The position numbers were made by a program, and so were the translations under genes. Shown here piece by piece: positions 25,946 through 36,323 of a stretch of 64,000 bases of DNA. This stretch comes from Streptomyces camelliae. GTDB lineage: Bacteria; Actinomycetota; Actinomycetes; Streptomycetales; Streptomycetaceae. Position 1 is the first letter of the stretch, and each line of letters starts with the position of its first letter. A model generated the notes under the pieces. That model ran no database searches. It was not told the origin of the DNA and saw nothing but the letters and a program-made list of their open reading frames with translations. The stretch covers positions 4,154,001-4,218,000 of the forward strand of contig NZ_CP115300.1 in assembly GCF_027625935.1 (NCBI RefSeq), read 5' to 3'.

Positions 25946-26926
25946 ATGAAAATTGCTTTCGTCGGGAAGGGCGGCAGTGGCAAGACCACACTCTCCTCCC
26001 TCTTCATCCGCCATCTCGCGGCCACCGGCGCCCCGGTGGTCGCCATCGACGCGGACATCAACCAGCACCTCGGCCCGGCGCTCGGCCTCGACGAGGCGGA
26101 GGCAGCCGCACTGCCCGCCATGGGCGAGCGGCTGTCGCTGATCAAGGACTACCTGCGTGGCGGCAACCCGCGCATCCCCTCGGCCGCGACGATGATCAAA
26201 ACGACCCCGCCCGGCGAGGGCTCGCGCCTGGTGCGCGTGCGCGAGCCGAACCAGATCTACGACGCCTGCGCACGTCCGGTGGAACTCGACGGGGGCGCCG
26301 TCCGTTTGATGGTCACCGGCCCCTTCACGGACGCCGACCTGGGGGTCGCCTGCTACCACTCCAAGACGGGAGCGGTGGAGCTGTTCCTGAATCACCTCGT
26401 CGACGGCCCCGGCGAGTACGTCGTGGTCGACATGACGGCGGGTTCGGACTCCTTCGCCTCCGGCATGTTCACCCGCTTCGACATGACGTTCCTCGTCGCC
26501 GAGCCGACCCGGAAGGGGGTCTCCGTCTACCGCCAGTACAAGGAGTACGCCCGCGACTTCGGCGTCGCTCTGAAAGTCGTCGGCAACAAGATCCAGGAAC
26601 AGGACGACATCGACTTCCTGCGCGCGGAGGTCGGGGACGACCTGCTCGTGACGGTCGGGCGCTCGGACTGGGTCCGCGCCATGGAGAAGGGCCGCCCGCC
26701 CCGGTTCGACCTCCTGGAAGAGGCCAACTCCCGTGCCCTGCATACCCTCAAGGACGCCGCGGACGCCACGTACGAGCTGCGGGACTGGGAGCGCTACACC
26801 CGCCAGATGGTGCACTTCCACCTGAAGAACGCCGAGGCCTGGGGCAACGAACGCACCGGGGCCGACCTGGCAGCGCAGGTCGACCCCTCCTTCGTGCTCG
26901 GCGAGAGTGTGGCAACTCCGGTCTGA
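25946..26926 (+). CDS. CooC/ParA-like P-loop ATPase
   Basis: A 326-residue SIMIBI-class ATPase. It opens with MKIAFVGKGGSGKTTLSSLF, a deviant Walker A GKGGSGKTT, then VVAIDADINQHLG (switch I) and VVVDMTAGSDSF (switch II/Walker B). CooC-type proteins use ATP in metal-cofactor insertion. No nickel enzyme gene is nearby, so the client is unknown. Three start codons (TTG 25937, GTG 25940, ATG 25946) lie within ten bases; I use ATG. A TACCGT -10-like hexamer ends 8 nt before it, so the mRNA may have almost no leader. It converges on the lipoprotein gene with a 3-bp gap, so the two 3' ends must share or overlap termination. Confidence 0.85.
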   Translation: MKIAFVGKGGSGKTTLSSLFIRHLAATGAPVVAIDADINQHLGPALGLDEAEAAALPAMGERLSLIKDYLRGGNPRIPSAATMIKTTPPGEGSRLVRVREPNQIYDACARPVELDGGAVRLMVTGPFTDADLGVACYHSKTGAVELFLNHLVDGPGEYVVVDMTAGSDSFASGMFTRFDMTFLVAEPTRKGVSVYRQYKEYARDFGVALKVVGNKIQEQDDIDFLRAEVGDDLLVTVGRSDWVRAMEKGRPPRFDLLEEANSRALHTLKDAADATYELRDWERYTRQMVHFHLKNAEAWGNERTGADLAAQVDPSFVLGESVATPV

Positions 26927-26929
26927 CGC

Positions 26930-28198
26930 CTACTGCCTGACCGCCGGCGCCCCGGGCACGCCCTTGGGCGCCGGAGCCGGACCGCCGGAAAGGAAGGACG
27001 CCCAGCTCTGCCGGGGCGCCTCGCCCACCTTCAGGGTGCGCAGCTTCTCCAGGGTCTTCGGGTCCTGGGCGTCCAGCCAGTCGGCCAGCTGATGGAAGGA
27101 CACGCAGCGCACGTCCGGCTTGTTGCACACCTCCTTCACCGTGTCCTCGACGGCGCGCATGTACGTGCCACCGTTCCAGGACTCGAAGTGGTTGCCGATG
27201 ATCAGCGGCGCGCGGTTGCCGTCGTAGGCCCGGTAGAAGCCCTTGACGAGGCCGTCGCGCATCTGGTCGCCCCAGTAGTCGAACTTGTCGGGGTCGCCCT
27301 GGGTCTGGGTACCGGACTGGTTGACCATGAAGTTGTAGTCCATGGTCAGCTGCTCGAAGGTGTGCCCGGGGAAGGGCACCAGCTGCATCGACAGGTCCCA
27401 CAGGCCCTCCTTCTTCTTGGGCCAGACCTGGTTGTTGACGCCGCTGGAGTCGTAGCGGAAGCCCAGGTCGTGGGCGGCCTTCATGAAGTTCTTCTGGCCT
27501 TCGAGGCAGGGGGTGCGGGCGCCGATCAGCTCCTTGTCGTAGTCGAAGGGCAGCGGGGCCGCGTTCTTCATGCCGGTGTTGGTCTTCCAGGTCTTCACGA
27601 ACTGCTTGGCCTGGGCGATCTCGCTCTTCCACTCGTCCACCGACCAGGTGCCGACCCCGCCGTCGGGCCCGCAGAAGTGACCGTTGAAGTGGGTGCCGAT
27701 CTCGTTGCCCTCCAGCCAGGCCAGCCGCGCCTGCTTGACGGTGTCGGCGATCCCCTGCTCGTCGTTGAAGCCGATGTCCGAGCGCCCCGGCGAGTGCTGC
27801 GGGGGCTTGTAGAGGTCGCGCTTGTCCTCCGGCAGCACGTACACACCGCTGAGGAAGTACGTCATGGTCGCGTTGTTCTCCTTGGCGACCTTGCGGAAGT
27901 GCGAGAACAGCTTCTGACGGTCCTCGCCCGCGCCGTCCCAGGAGAAGACGACGAACTGCGGCGGCTTCTGACCGGGCTTCAGCCGCTCGGGCCGGGGCAG
28001 ATGCGGCTGCGCGCCGGTGTACGCGGTCGATCCGTCACCGATCAGCCGGACCACGCTCTTGGGCGGCGCCGGCGCACCCTTCGGCGGACCGGACACCCCT
28101 TCCTTGGAACCGTGGGAGCCGGTCGCGCAACCGGCGAGCGACGAGGCGCAGGCCGCGGCGACCACGACGCCGACGGCGATCCTCTGGGTGGCGGTCAT
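26930..28198 (-). CDS. polysaccharide-deacetylase-like lipoprotein
   Basis: A 422-residue exported protein starting MTATQRIAVGV with a GGTGGGCGGAG ribosome site. Signal peptide with lipobox LAGC at about residue 24, then a Gly/Pro/Lys linker. The mature part resembles a NodB/CE4 fold: FVVFSWDGAG at the position of the catalytic TFDDG motif, and EIGTHFNGH matching the metal-binding HxxxH motif. A later GNHFESWNGGTY and SFHQLADWL would complete the barrel. Only one Asp is present where CE4 enzymes normally have two, so metal binding or activity may be altered. The substrate, presumably a cell-wall polymer, is inferred. Confidence 0.78.
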   Translation of the reverse strand: MTATQRIAVGVVVAAACASSLAGCATGSHGSKEGVSGPPKGAPAPPKSVVRLIGDGSTAYTGAQPHLPRPERLKPGQKPPQFVVFSWDGAGEDRQKLFSHFRKVAKENNATMTYFLSGVYVLPEDKRDLYKPPQHSPGRSDIGFNDEQGIADTVKQARLAWLEGNEIGTHFNGHFCGPDGGVGTWSVDEWKSEIAQAKQFVKTWKTNTGMKNAAPLPFDYDKELIGARTPCLEGQKNFMKAAHDLGFRYDSSGVNNQVWPKKKEGLWDLSMQLVPFPGHTFEQLTMDYNFMVNQSGTQTQGDPDKFDYWGDQMRDGLVKGFYRAYDGNRAPLIIGNHFESWNGGTYMRAVEDTVKEVCNKPDVRCVSFHQLADWLDAQDPKTLEKLRTLKVGEAPRQSWASFLSGGPAPAPKGVPGAPAVRQ

Positions 28199-28320
28199 GC
28201 TCCGCCCACCTTCTTCCTTCTCTCGGACAGACGCTGACGATGGCCGTTTTCTGGTGAAGTGCCGGGCTTGCACCGACAGTGCGGCCAAGGTCGCACGGGA
28301 GCGAGAAGGAATTAGTACGA

Positions 28321-28430
28321 CAAGCCGATCGATTGATTACTTCACTCACATGGGGGATCTAATGCGCTATTTGCCCCGAAAAGCTATGCCCTTTCTTTAC
28401 TTTGCGTTACTCTTCATTTACTGACAGTGC
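28321..28430. other. AT-rich upstream region of the SulP-carbonic anhydrase gene
   Basis: By count 49 of 110 bases are G or C (45%), against over 70% around it. It contains CGATCGATTGATTAC and a pyrimidine/AT run CTTTCTTTACTTTGCG. It lies in the divergent 281-bp gap between the lipoprotein and SulP genes and probably holds one or both promoters. Such AT-rich patches are typical Lsr2 targets in actinobacteria (inference). Confidence 0.6.
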
Positions 28431-28479
28431 TCCATCCCGCCCCAGTCCGCGCCCACGCCGCCCCGGAGGAGACGGGACC

Positions 28480-31131
28480 ATGCCGACCTGCGCACCCCCT
28501 CACACCCAGCACCCCCACCCGCCGCACAGCCCGCCGGCCGGGCTCCGTAGGCGCTTCCCTGTCGGGACCGCCGACCTGTCCGCGTCCGTCGCGGTCTTCC
28601 TGATCGCCCTGCCCCTGTCCCTCGGCATCGCCCTGGCCACCGGCGCCCCGCTCCAGGCCGGTCTCGTCGCCGCGGCCGTGGGCGGGCTCGTCGCCGGCCG
28701 GCTCGGCGGCTGCCCGCTCCAGGTCAGCGGGCCCGCCGCCGGACTCACCGTCGTCACCGCCGACCTGATCCACCGCTACGGCTGGCGGGCGACCTGCGGC
28801 ATCACCGTCCTCGCCGGACTCGCCCAGCTCGCGCTCGGCTGTCTGCGGGTGGCTCGCGGCGCGCTCGCGGTCAGCCCGGCGGTCGTGCACGGCATGCTCG
28901 CCGGCATCGGCATCACCATCGCCGTCGCCCAGCTGCACATCGTCCTCGGCGGCAGCCCGGACAGCACGGTCGTCGCCAACCTCAGTGCACTGCCTACCCA
29001 GTTGGCTCAGTTGCACCCGGGTGCCGCGTCGATGAGCGCGCTCACGCTCGCCCTGCTGCTGGCCTGGCCCCGGCTCCCCGGCCGGACCGGACGGCTGCTG
29101 CGCAGGGTGCCGGCCGCCCTCGTCGCCGTGACCGGGGCCACCGCCACAGCAGCCCTCGCCGGACTCGACCTGCCCCGGGTCGATCTGCCGTCCTGGCGCA
29201 GCCACGCCCTGGCCGGGCTGCCCGAGGGACCGGTCCTCGGCATCGCCGCCGCCGTACTCACCACCACCCTGGTGTGCAGCGTGCAGTCGCTGCTCGGCGC
29301 GGTGGCCGTGGACAAGCTGGTCGCCGCCCGCTCCGGCCCGGTCTCTCGCGTCGGCCGCTCCGACCTCGACCGGGAGCTGCTGGCCCAGGGCGCCGCCAAC
29401 GTCGTCTCCGGGGCGCTCGGCGGGCTGCCGGTCGCGGGGGTGGCGGTGCGCAGCGCGGCCAATGTGAACTCCGGTGCCGAAAGCCGGAACTCCACGATGC
29501 TGCACGGCGTTCTCGTAGTAGTCGCCGCGCTGCTGATGGTCCCGGTCCTGGAGGAGATCCCGCTCGCCTCCCTCGCCGCCCTGGTGATGGCCGTCGGCAT
29601 CCGGATGGTGTCCCTGCACCACATCCGCACAGTGACGCGCCACCGCGAAGTGCTGGTCTACGCCGCGACCACACTCGGCGTGGTGCTCCTCGGCGTCCTC
29701 CAGGGCGTGGCCCTCGGAGTCGCCGTGGCGGTCGCCGTCGCCCTGCACCGCCTCGCCCGCACCCGCATCACCCATGACCAGCAGGAAGGAGTCCATCACG
29801 TACGTGTCCGAGGCCAGTTGACGTTCCTCGCCGTGCCCCGGCTCAGCAGAGCCCTGCAGCTCGTACCCCAAGGCGCCCACGCCGTCGTGGAGTTGGACGG
29901 GTCGTTCATGGACCACGCGGCGTACGAGTCACTGCAGGACTGGCGCGCCGCCCACACCGCGCGCGGCGGTACGGCCGAGCTGTCGGGCCGACGCGGCGGA
30001 ATCCGGACCGCCACCGGGCCCACCCCGACCGGCTCCGCCCCAGCCGACACCACCTGGACCACCCTGACCGACACCACCGGCTCCACCCTGACCACCGGAA
30101 CCCTCGACGCCACCGCCCCGGCTCGGTCCGCCCCGTGCCCGTGCCGCCCCTGGACGCCCTGGCGCAACCACCAGGAGTGCGCCACGGGGAGACCGTCCAC
30201 CCCGGCGGGGCAGGCGCCGGGGCAGCAGGCGGAGCGGGCGGCAAGACGGGAACTGGCGCGTGGCATCAGCTCGTTCCAGCGTCACACCGCGCCGCTGGTG
30301 CGGGCGGAGCTGGCCCGGCTCGCCCGGGAGGGCCAGCGCCCCGCGCAGCTCTTCCTGACCTGCGCCGACTCCCGGCTCGTCACGTCGATGATCACCGCCA
30401 GCGGTCCCGGCGACCTGTTCGTCGTCCGCAACATCGGCAACCTGGTGCCACCGCCGGGCGAGGAGCACGGCGACGACTCGGTGGCGGCGGCCATCGAGTA
30501 CGCGGTGGAGGTGCTCGGGGTGCGCTCCATCACCGTGTGCGGGCACTCGGGATGCGGGGCGATGCAGGCGCTGCTGTCCGACGCGCACGGTGCCAGGGGG
30601 GCCGCCGAGACCGCGACCGGCGGTCCCGGGTCCGGGTCCGGGTCGGGGTCCGGGTCCGGGTCCGGGTCGGGGTCCGGGTCGGGATCCGGGTCGGGGTCCG
30701 GCGAGACCGTACCTGGCGAACCCAGGCCCATCGAGACCGCAGCCGGCGACTCCGGGTCCGCCACAACCGCATCCGCCGAACCTGCTTTCGCCGGCGCGCC
30801 GACCCCTCTGCGCCGCTGGCTCCGGCACGGGATGCCGAGTCTCGCCCGGATGGACCGGGACCGCCACAGCCGGCCCCGGCTGGCCGGGCGGGCGCCGGCG
30901 GACGCGGTGGAGCAGCTGTGCCTGGTCAACGTGGTGCAGCAGCTGGAGCATCTGAGGGCGCACCGGCCGGTCGCCCAGGCGCTGGCCAGGGGCGAGCTGG
31001 AGCTGCACGGGATGTACTTCCACGTGGCCGAGGCGCAGGCGTATCTGCTCGCGGAGGCGGCAGGAGACAGGGTGTTCGAGGACGTCAGGGAGGGCGTCAC
31101 GGTGGAAGAGGAGGCACGCGATGCGGTGTGA
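28480..31131 (+). CDS. SulP anion transporter fused to beta-carbonic anhydrase
   Basis: An 883-residue fusion; ATG with GGAGGAG 8 nt upstream. Residues 25-430 are the SulP membrane domain (about 12-14 helices, starting [23 protein letters not shown]). A STAS domain follows ([17 protein letters not shown]). A low-complexity Thr/Pro/Ala linker leads to a beta-class carbonic anhydrase with zinc ligands C628 (CADSR), H689 and C692 (HSGCG) and the D630/R632 pair. Inside that domain, after HSGCG, is a Gly-Ser run of some 24 residues plus Ala/Glu-rich filler. The fusion suggests bicarbonate uptake or export coupled to CO2 hydration; similar fusions are known in several phyla. It is probably monocistronic. 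Confidence 0.93.
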   Translation: MPTCAPPHTQHPHPPHSPPAGLRRRFPVGTADLSASVAVFLIALPLSLGIALATGAPLQAGLVAAAVGGLVAGRLGGCPLQVSGPAAGLTVVTADLIHRYGWRATCGITVLAGLAQLALGCLRVARGALAVSPAVVHGMLAGIGITIAVAQLHIVLGGSPDSTVVANLSALPTQLAQLHPGAASMSALTLALLLAWPRLPGRTGRLLRRVPAALVAVTGATATAALAGLDLPRVDLPSWRSHALAGLPEGPVLGIAAAVLTTTLVCSVQSLLGAVAVDKLVAARSGPVSRVGRSDLDRELLAQGAANVVSGALGGLPVAGVAVRSAANVNSGAESRNSTMLHGVLVVVAALLMVPVLEEIPLASLAALVMAVGIRMVSLHHIRTVTRHREVLVYAATTLGVVLLGVLQGVALGVAVAVAVALHRLARTRITHDQQEGVHHVRVRGQLTFLAVPRLSRALQLVPQGAHAVVELDGSFMDHAAYESLQDWRAAHTARGGTAELSGRRGGIRTATGPTPTGSAPADTTWTTLTDTTGSTLTTGTLDATAPARSAPCPCRPWTPWRNHQECATGRPSTPAGQAPGQQAERAARRELARGISSFQRHTAPLVRAELARLAREGQRPAQLFLTCADSRLVTSMITASGPGDLFVVRNIGNLVPPPGEEHGDDSVAAAIEYAVEVLGVRSITVCGHSGCGAMQALLSDAHGARGAAETATGGPGSGSGSGSGSGSGSGSGSGSGSGSGETVPGEPRPIETAAGDSGSATTASAEPAFAGAPTPLRRWLRHGMPSLARMDRDRHSRPRLAGRAPADAVEQLCLVNVVQQLEHLRAHRPVAQALARGELELHGMYFHVAEAQAYLLAEAAGDRVFEDVREGVTVEEEARDAV
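30626..30702 (+). repeat. hexanucleotide tandem repeat coding for Gly-Ser
   Basis: About 13 imperfect copies of GGGTCC / GGGTCG inside the carbonic anhydrase domain, giving alternating Gly-Ser. A slippage-prone microsatellite likely to vary in length between strains. Confidence 0.9.
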
Positions 31132-31248
31132 GCCACCGAATTCGGAACAGGTCTAAACCAATTTTGGCGACGACCCTTGTCATGGGACCCCCACGTCTGA
31201 TGAGCTGTGGCCTGGGACACAACGGACACCCTTCGAGAGGGAGATGTC

Positions 31249-33204
31249 GTGAGCAACGAGAGCCTGGCCAACCTGCTCAAGGAAGAACGCAGGTTCGCGC
31301 CCCCCGCCGACCTGGCCGCGCACGCCAACGTCACGGCGGAGGCGTACGCACAGGCCAAGGCTGACAGGCTCGGCTTCTGGGCCGAGCAGGCCCGCCGGCT
31401 GACCTGGGCCAAGGAGCCGACCGAGACGCTGGACTGGTCGAACCCTCCGTTCGCGAAGTGGTTCGAGGACGGCGAACTGAACGTCGCCTACAACTGTGTG
31501 GACCGCCACGTCGAGGCCGGACACGGCGACCGAGTCGCCATCCACTTCGAGGGTGAGCCCGGCGACAGCCGCTCGATCACCTACGCGGAGTTGAAGGACG
31601 AGGTCTCCAGGGCGGCCAACGCTCTTCTGGAGCTGGGCGTTCGCAAGGGGGACCGGGTCGCCATCTACATGCCGATGATCCCGGAGACCGCGATCGCGAT
31701 GCTGGCCTCGGCCCGGATCGGCGCCGCGCACTCGGTCGTCTTCGGCGGCTTCTCGGCGGACGCGCTCGCGACCCGCATCCAGGACGCGAACGCCAAGGTC
31801 GTCATCACCTCCGACGGCGGCTACCGGCGCGGCAAGCCGTCCGCCCTCAAGCCCGCCGTGGACGAGGCGATCGGCAAGGTCGACAACGTCGAGCACGTGC
31901 TGGTGGTGCGCCGTACCGGGCAGGACGTCGCCTGGAACGACGAGCGGGACCACTGGTGGCACGACCTGGTCGAGCGTCAGTCGGCCGAGCACACCCCGGA
32001 GGCGTTCGAGGCGGAGCACCCGCTGTTCATCCTCTACACCTCCGGCACGACCGGTAAGCCCAAGGGCATCCTGCACACCTCCGGCGGCTACCTCACCCAG
32101 GTGGCGTACACACACCACGCGGTCTTCGACCTCAAGCCGGAGACGGACGTGTACTGGTGCACGGCCGACGTCGGCTGGGTCACCGGGCACTCGTACATCG
32201 TCTACGGCCCGCTGGCCAACGGCGCCACGCAGGTCATGTACGAGGGCACGCCGGACACCCCGCACCAGGGCCGGTTCTGGGAGATCGTGCAGAAGTACGG
32301 CGTCACGATCCTCTACACCGCGCCGACCGCGATCCGGACGTTCATGAAGTGGGGCGACGACATCCCCGCGAAGTTCGACCTGTCCTCCCTGCGCGTCCTC
32401 GGCTCGGTGGGCGAGCCCATCAACCCCGAGGCGTGGGTCTGGTACCGCAAGAACATCGGCGCGGACCGCACGCCCGTCGTGGACACCTGGTGGCAGACCG
32501 AGACCGGCGCGATGATGATCTCGCCGCTGCCCGGCGTCACCGAGGCCAAGCCCGGCTCCGCGCAGCGCCCGCTGCCCGGCATCAGCGCGACCGTCGTCGA
32601 CGACGAGGCGAACGAGGTGCCCAACGGCGGCGGTGGCTATCTGGTGCTGACCGAGCCGTGGCCGTCGATGCTGCGCACCATCTGGGGCGACGACCAGCGG
32701 TTCATCGACACCTACTGGTCGCGGTTCGAGGGCAAGTACTTCGCCGGTGACGGCGCGAAGAAGGACGACGACGGCGACATCTGGCTGCTGGGCCGGGTCG
32801 ACGACGTCATGCTCGTGTCCGGGCACAACATCTCCACCACCGAGGTGGAGTCGGCGCTGGTGTCCCACCCGTCGGTCGCCGAGGCGGCCGTCGTCGGTGC
32901 CGCCGACGAGACGACCGGCCAGGCGATCGTCGCGTTCGTGATCCTGCGCGGTACGGCCGCGGAGACCGAGGCGCTCGTCGGCGAGCTGCGCGACCACGTG
33001 GGCGCCACGCTCGGCCCGATCGCCAAGCCCAAGCGGATACTGCCGGTGGCCGAGCTGCCGAAGACCCGTTCCGGCAAGATCATGCGCCGTCTGCTGCGCG
33101 ACGTGGCCGAGAACCGCCAGCTCGGTGACGTCACCACGCTGACGGACTCCACGGTCATGGACCTGATCCAGGCCAAGCTGCCGGCCGCGCCCAGCGAGGA
33201 CTAG
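31249..33204 (+). CDS. acsA: acetyl-CoA synthetase (AMP-forming)
   Basis: A 651-residue adenylating enzyme that makes acetyl-CoA from acetate, ATP and CoA. Start GTG ([10 protein letters not shown]) with AGAGGGAG upstream. Motifs: A3 [21 protein letters not shown] (A5), [12 protein letters not shown] (A7/A8 hinge) and the A10 lysine K610 in [12 protein letters not shown]. That Lys is the known target of reversible acetylation by Pat-type enzymes in bacteria, so the protein is probably controlled this way. The length fits the family. It is followed by a clear terminator and stands alone. Confidence 0.96.
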   Translation: MSNESLANLLKEERRFAPPADLAAHANVTAEAYAQAKADRLGFWAEQARRLTWAKEPTETLDWSNPPFAKWFEDGELNVAYNCVDRHVEAGHGDRVAIHFEGEPGDSRSITYAELKDEVSRAANALLELGVRKGDRVAIYMPMIPETAIAMLASARIGAAHSVVFGGFSADALATRIQDANAKVVITSDGGYRRGKPSALKPAVDEAIGKVDNVEHVLVVRRTGQDVAWNDERDHWWHDLVERQSAEHTPEAFEAEHPLFILYTSGTTGKPKGILHTSGGYLTQVAYTHHAVFDLKPETDVYWCTADVGWVTGHSYIVYGPLANGATQVMYEGTPDTPHQGRFWEIVQKYGVTILYTAPTAIRTFMKWGDDIPAKFDLSSLRVLGSVGEPINPEAWVWYRKNIGADRTPVVDTWWQTETGAMMISPLPGVTEAKPGSAQRPLPGISATVVDDEANEVPNGGGGYLVLTEPWPSMLRTIWGDDQRFIDTYWSRFEGKYFAGDGAKKDDDGDIWLLGRVDDVMLVSGHNISTTEVESALVSHPSVAEAAVVGAADETTGQAIVAFVILRGTAAETEALVGELRDHVGATLGPIAKPKRILPVAELPKTRSGKIMRRLLRDVAENRQLGDVTTLTDSTVMDLIQAKLPAAPSED

Positions 33205-33219
33205 GCAGAACGGCGGCGA

Positions 33220-33252
33220 GGGCGCCCGATGTCACCACCGGGCGCCCTTTTT
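33220..33252 (+). terminator. intrinsic terminator of acsA
   Basis: A 9-bp stem GGGCGCCCG / CGGGCGCCC with a 10-nt loop, followed directly by TTTTT, 15 bp after the acsA stop codon. Confidence 0.93.
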
Positions 33253-33391
33253 CGTTCGCCTCACTAACCTCCAGCGTCAAAATCCGGTAAAGTGGCAGCC
33301 TCAGGGTGTGCCGGGAAGTCTGGTCGGCGACGCCGCCGGCGACCCCGCGCGACGGCGTGATCATCGCCGTACCGACCCGGAGGTCCCCGCC

Positions 33392-34846
33392 GTGGCCGCG
33401 CCCCGCACCCAGAAAGCCCCCCGCAAGGCCCTCGGACGGCTCTCCCTGCCCGAGCGGGCCATCGTCGCGGACGCGCTGCGCACCGAGACCGTCGGCGGTG
33501 TCCTGCTGCTTCTCGCCGCCGTCGCGGCCCTCGTCTGGGCGAACATCCCGGCTCTCCACCACAGCTACGAGACCGTCAGCCACTTCCACCTCGGCCCCGG
33601 CACGCTCGGCCTGAACCTCTCCCTGACCCACTGGGCCGCCGACGGCCTGCTCGCGGTGTTCTTCTTCGTCGCCGGCATCGAGCTCAAGCGCGAACTGGTC
33701 GCCGGGGACCTGCGCGACCCCAGAGCCGCCGCGCTGCCCGTGGTCGCCGCGCTGTGCGGCATGGCCGTACCGGCGCTCGTCTACACCCTCACCACCCTCA
33801 CCGGACACGGCTCCACGCAGGGCTGGGCGGTGCCCACGGCGACCGACATCGCCTTCGCGCTCGCGGTCCTCGCGGTCATCGGCACCTCCCTCCCCAGCGC
33901 CCTGCGCGCCTTCCTGCTCACCCTCGCGGTCGTCGACGACCTCTTCGCGATCCTGATCATCGCGGTCTTCTTCACCGAGCGGCTGAACTTCGCCGCCCTC
34001 GGCGGGGCCGTCGCCGGGCTGGTGGTCTTCTGGCTGCTGCTGCGCAAAGGCGTGCGCGGCTGGTACGTGTACGTTCCGCTGGCCTTGGTGATCTGGGCGC
34101 TGATGTACAACAGCGGCGTGCACGCCACCATCGCCGGTGTGGCCATGGGCCTGATGCTGCGCTGCACCACCCGCGAGGGCGAGCAGCACTCCCCGGGCGA
34201 GCACATCGAGCACCTGGTGCGGCCCCTGTCGGCCGGGCTCGCCGTACCGCTGTTCGCGCTGTTCAGCGCCGGGGTGAAGGTCTCCGGCGGGGCGCTCGGG
34301 GACGTGTTCACCAAGCCGGAGACGCTCGGCGTGGTGCTCGGGCTCGTCGTCGGCAAGACGCTCGGCATATTCGGCGGCACATGGCTGACCGTCCGCTTCA
34401 CCCGCGCCTCTCTCAGCGAGGACCTCGCCTGGGCCGACGTCTTCGCGGTGGCCTCGCTCGCCGGGATCGGCTTCACCGTCTCCCTGCTCATCGGCGAGCT
34501 CGCCTTCGCCGGCGATGCCGTCCTCACCGACGAGGTGAAGGCCGCCGTCCTCACCGGATCACTGATCGCGGCGGTGTGGGCGACGGTGCTGCTGAAGATA
34601 CGCAACGCCAAGTACCGCAGGCTGTGCGCGGAGGAGGAGCGCGACGACGACCTCGACGGCATCCCGGACGTGTACGAGCAGGACGACCCGGCGTACCACC
34701 TGCGCATGGCCGAGATCCACGAGCGCAAGGCCGCCGAACACCGGCGGATCGCCGCCGAGCGCGCCGCGGAGCGGACGGCCGCGGCCCGCCACGGGCTTGC
34801 GGAAGTGGCGGGCGGGGCAGGCGAGGACGACGACCGTCCGGCATGA
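33392..34846 (+). CDS. nhaA: Na+/H+ antiporter NhaA
   Basis: A 484-residue antiporter with 12 predicted helices that exchanges sodium for protons. Start GTG (VAAPRTQKAPRK) with GGAGGT 8 nt upstream; the open frame reaches further but loses similarity. Hallmarks: HWAADGLLAVFFFVAGIELKRE, VPTATDIAFALAVL with the TM4 crossing, and the ion-binding Asp pair in LAVVDDLFAILII. About 95 residues follow the last helix: an acidic stretch (EEERDDDLDGIPDVYEQDD) and a charged coil (IHERKAAEHRRIAAERAAERT), an extension not found in E. coli NhaA. Confidence 0.94.
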   Translation: MAAPRTQKAPRKALGRLSLPERAIVADALRTETVGGVLLLLAAVAALVWANIPALHHSYETVSHFHLGPGTLGLNLSLTHWAADGLLAVFFFVAGIELKRELVAGDLRDPRAAALPVVAALCGMAVPALVYTLTTLTGHGSTQGWAVPTATDIAFALAVLAVIGTSLPSALRAFLLTLAVVDDLFAILIIAVFFTERLNFAALGGAVAGLVVFWLLLRKGVRGWYVYVPLALVIWALMYNSGVHATIAGVAMGLMLRCTTREGEQHSPGEHIEHLVRPLSAGLAVPLFALFSAGVKVSGGALGDVFTKPETLGVVLGLVVGKTLGIFGGTWLTVRFTRASLSEDLAWADVFAVASLAGIGFTVSLLIGELAFAGDAVLTDEVKAAVLTGSLIAAVWATVLLKIRNAKYRRLCAEEERDDDLDGIPDVYEQDDPAYHLRMAEIHERKAAEHRRIAAERAAERTAAARHGLAEVAGGAGEDDDRPA

Positions 34847-34917
34847 TCTGACGAGACGGTACAAAACAAGACGGCCACCCCGCAGGACGGCCGGACAGAC
34901 CTCTGAGGGAGAACGCG

Positions 34918-35406
34918 ATGAGCGCACCCGACGGCAGCCCGGTCGGCGCCGAACGCAGCATCGGCCAGCTGTTCGCCTCGGCGACGACCGAATTGTCGGC
35001 GCTGGTGCACGACGAGATCGCGCTGGCCAAGGCCCAGCTGAAGCAGGACGTGAAGCGCGGCGCGGTCAGCGGCGGCGCCTTCTCGATGGCGGGCATGGTG
35101 CTGCTGTTCTCCCTGCCGATGCTCAACTTCGCGCTCGCGTACGGCATCCGGACCTGGACCCACTGGAATCTGGCGATCTGCTTCGTGCTGTCCTTCGCGG
35201 CCAACGTGCTCGTCGCCGTCCTCCTCGCGCTGATCGGCCTGGTCTTCGCGAAGAAGGCCAAGAAGAGCAAGGGCCCGCAGAAGGTGGCCGCGTCGGTGAA
35301 GGAGACGGCGGGCGTCCTGCAGAACGCCAAGCCGCACCCGCGCGCCGAACTGCCCGAGGACCGCACCCCCGCGGCCATCGAAGCTGTGGCACGCTCGTCG
35401 TCATGA
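34918..35406 (+). CDS. phage-holin-superfamily 6 membrane protein (DUF1469 type)
   Basis: A 162-residue protein with a strong GAGGGAG site. The N-terminus carries an amphipathic segment (IGQLFASATTELSALVHDEIALAKAQLKQDVKRG) typical of actinobacterial proteins labelled phage holin family, followed by two hydrophobic helices (52-75 and 82-112) and a basic C-terminus. The name reflects fold similarity only; no lysis gene is nearby and this family is chromosomal and widespread. Its TGA overlaps the next ATG (ATGA), indicating translational coupling with the hydrolase. Confidence 0.82.
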   Translation: MSAPDGSPVGAERSIGQLFASATTELSALVHDEIALAKAQLKQDVKRGAVSGGAFSMAGMVLLFSLPMLNFALAYGIRTWTHWNLAICFVLSFAANVLVAVLLALIGLVFAKKAKKSKGPQKVAASVKETAGVLQNAKPHPRAELPEDRTPAAIEAVARSSS

Positions 35407-36323
35407 GCGACCCCGCCCCCTCGGCCGTACGGATCGACGGTCCCTGGACCCACAGGGACGTCGCCGCCAACGGCGCGCGCTTCCACATCGCCGAGCTCGG
35501 CGACGGCCCTCTGGTGCTGCTGCTGCACGGCTTCCCGCAGTTCTGGTGGACGTGGCGGCACCAGATGGCGGCGCTCGCGGACGCGGGCTACCGGGCGGTG
35601 GCGATGGACCTGCGGGGCGTCGGCGGCAGCGACCGCACGCCTCGCGGGTACGACCCCGCCAACCTGGCACTGGACGTCACCGGCGTGATCCGCTCGCTCG
35701 GCGAGCCGGACGCAGCGCTGGTCGGCCACGACCTGGGCGGCTATCTGGCATGGACGGCGGCGGCGATGCGGCCGAAGCTCGTACGACGGCTCGCGGTCGT
35801 GTCGATGCCGCACCCGCGGCGCTGGCGCGCGGCGATGCTGCTCGACGCCCGGCAGACCGCCGCGAACTCCTACATCTGGGGCTTCCAGCGGCCGTGGCTC
35901 CCGGAGCGTCAACTCACCGCGGACGGCGGGGCGCTGGTGGGCCGGCTGATCCGGGACTGGTCCGGGCCGCGCCCGCCGGAGGACGAGGCGGTGGAGACGT
36001 ACCAGCGGGCCATGTGCATCCCGTCGACCGCGCACTGCTCGATCGAGCCGTACCGCTGGCTGGTCCGCTCGTTCGCCCGCCCGGACGGCATCCAGTTCAA
36101 CCGCCGTATGAAACGCCCCGTTCGGGTGCCCACGCTCCATCTGCACGGCTCACTCGACCCGGTGACCCGCACGCGCAGCTCGGCCGGCTCCGGCGAGTAC
36201 GTCGAAGCCCCCTACCGCTGGCGCCTGTTCGACGGCCTCGGCCACTTCCCGCATGAGGAGGACCCGGTGGCGTTCTCCACAGAACTCGTCAACTGGCTGA
36301 AAGACCCCGAGCCCGACCGGTGA
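35403..36323 (+). CDS. alpha/beta hydrolase, epoxide-hydrolase-like
   Basis: A 306-residue cytoplasmic hydrolase. HGFPQFWWTWRHQ carries the HGxP oxyanion-hole motif of epoxide hydrolases and dehalogenases. The nucleophile elbow is VGHDLGGYLAW, with Asp rather than Ser as nucleophile, again as in epoxide hydrolases and haloalkane dehalogenases. A cap domain follows and the catalytic His is in GLGHFPHEEDP. It is coupled to the holin-like gene. The last 25 codons are repeated exactly 134 bp downstream, after a short palindrome. Confidence 0.88.
   Translation: MSDPAPSAVRIDGPWTHRDVAANGARFHIAELGDGPLVLLLHGFPQFWWTWRHQMAALADAGYRAVAMDLRGVGGSDRTPRGYDPANLALDVTGVIRSLGEPDAALVGHDLGGYLAWTAAAMRPKLVRRLAVVSMPHPRRWRAAMLLDARQTAANSYIWGFQRPWLPERQLTADGGALVGRLIRDWSGPRPPEDEAVETYQRAMCIPSTAHCSIEPYRWLVRSFARPDGIQFNRRMKRPVRVPTLHLHGSLDPVTRTRSSAGSGEYVEAPYRWRLFDGLGHFPHEEDPVAFSTELVNWLKDPEPDR

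Noticed and set aside
30626..30702. CRISPR-like array
   Set aside because: The units are 6 bp, contiguous and in a coding frame; there are no spacers.
34918..35406. Prophage, suggested by the holin-type protein
   Set aside because: The family is a chromosomal membrane protein family; no lysin, structural or integrase gene is close.
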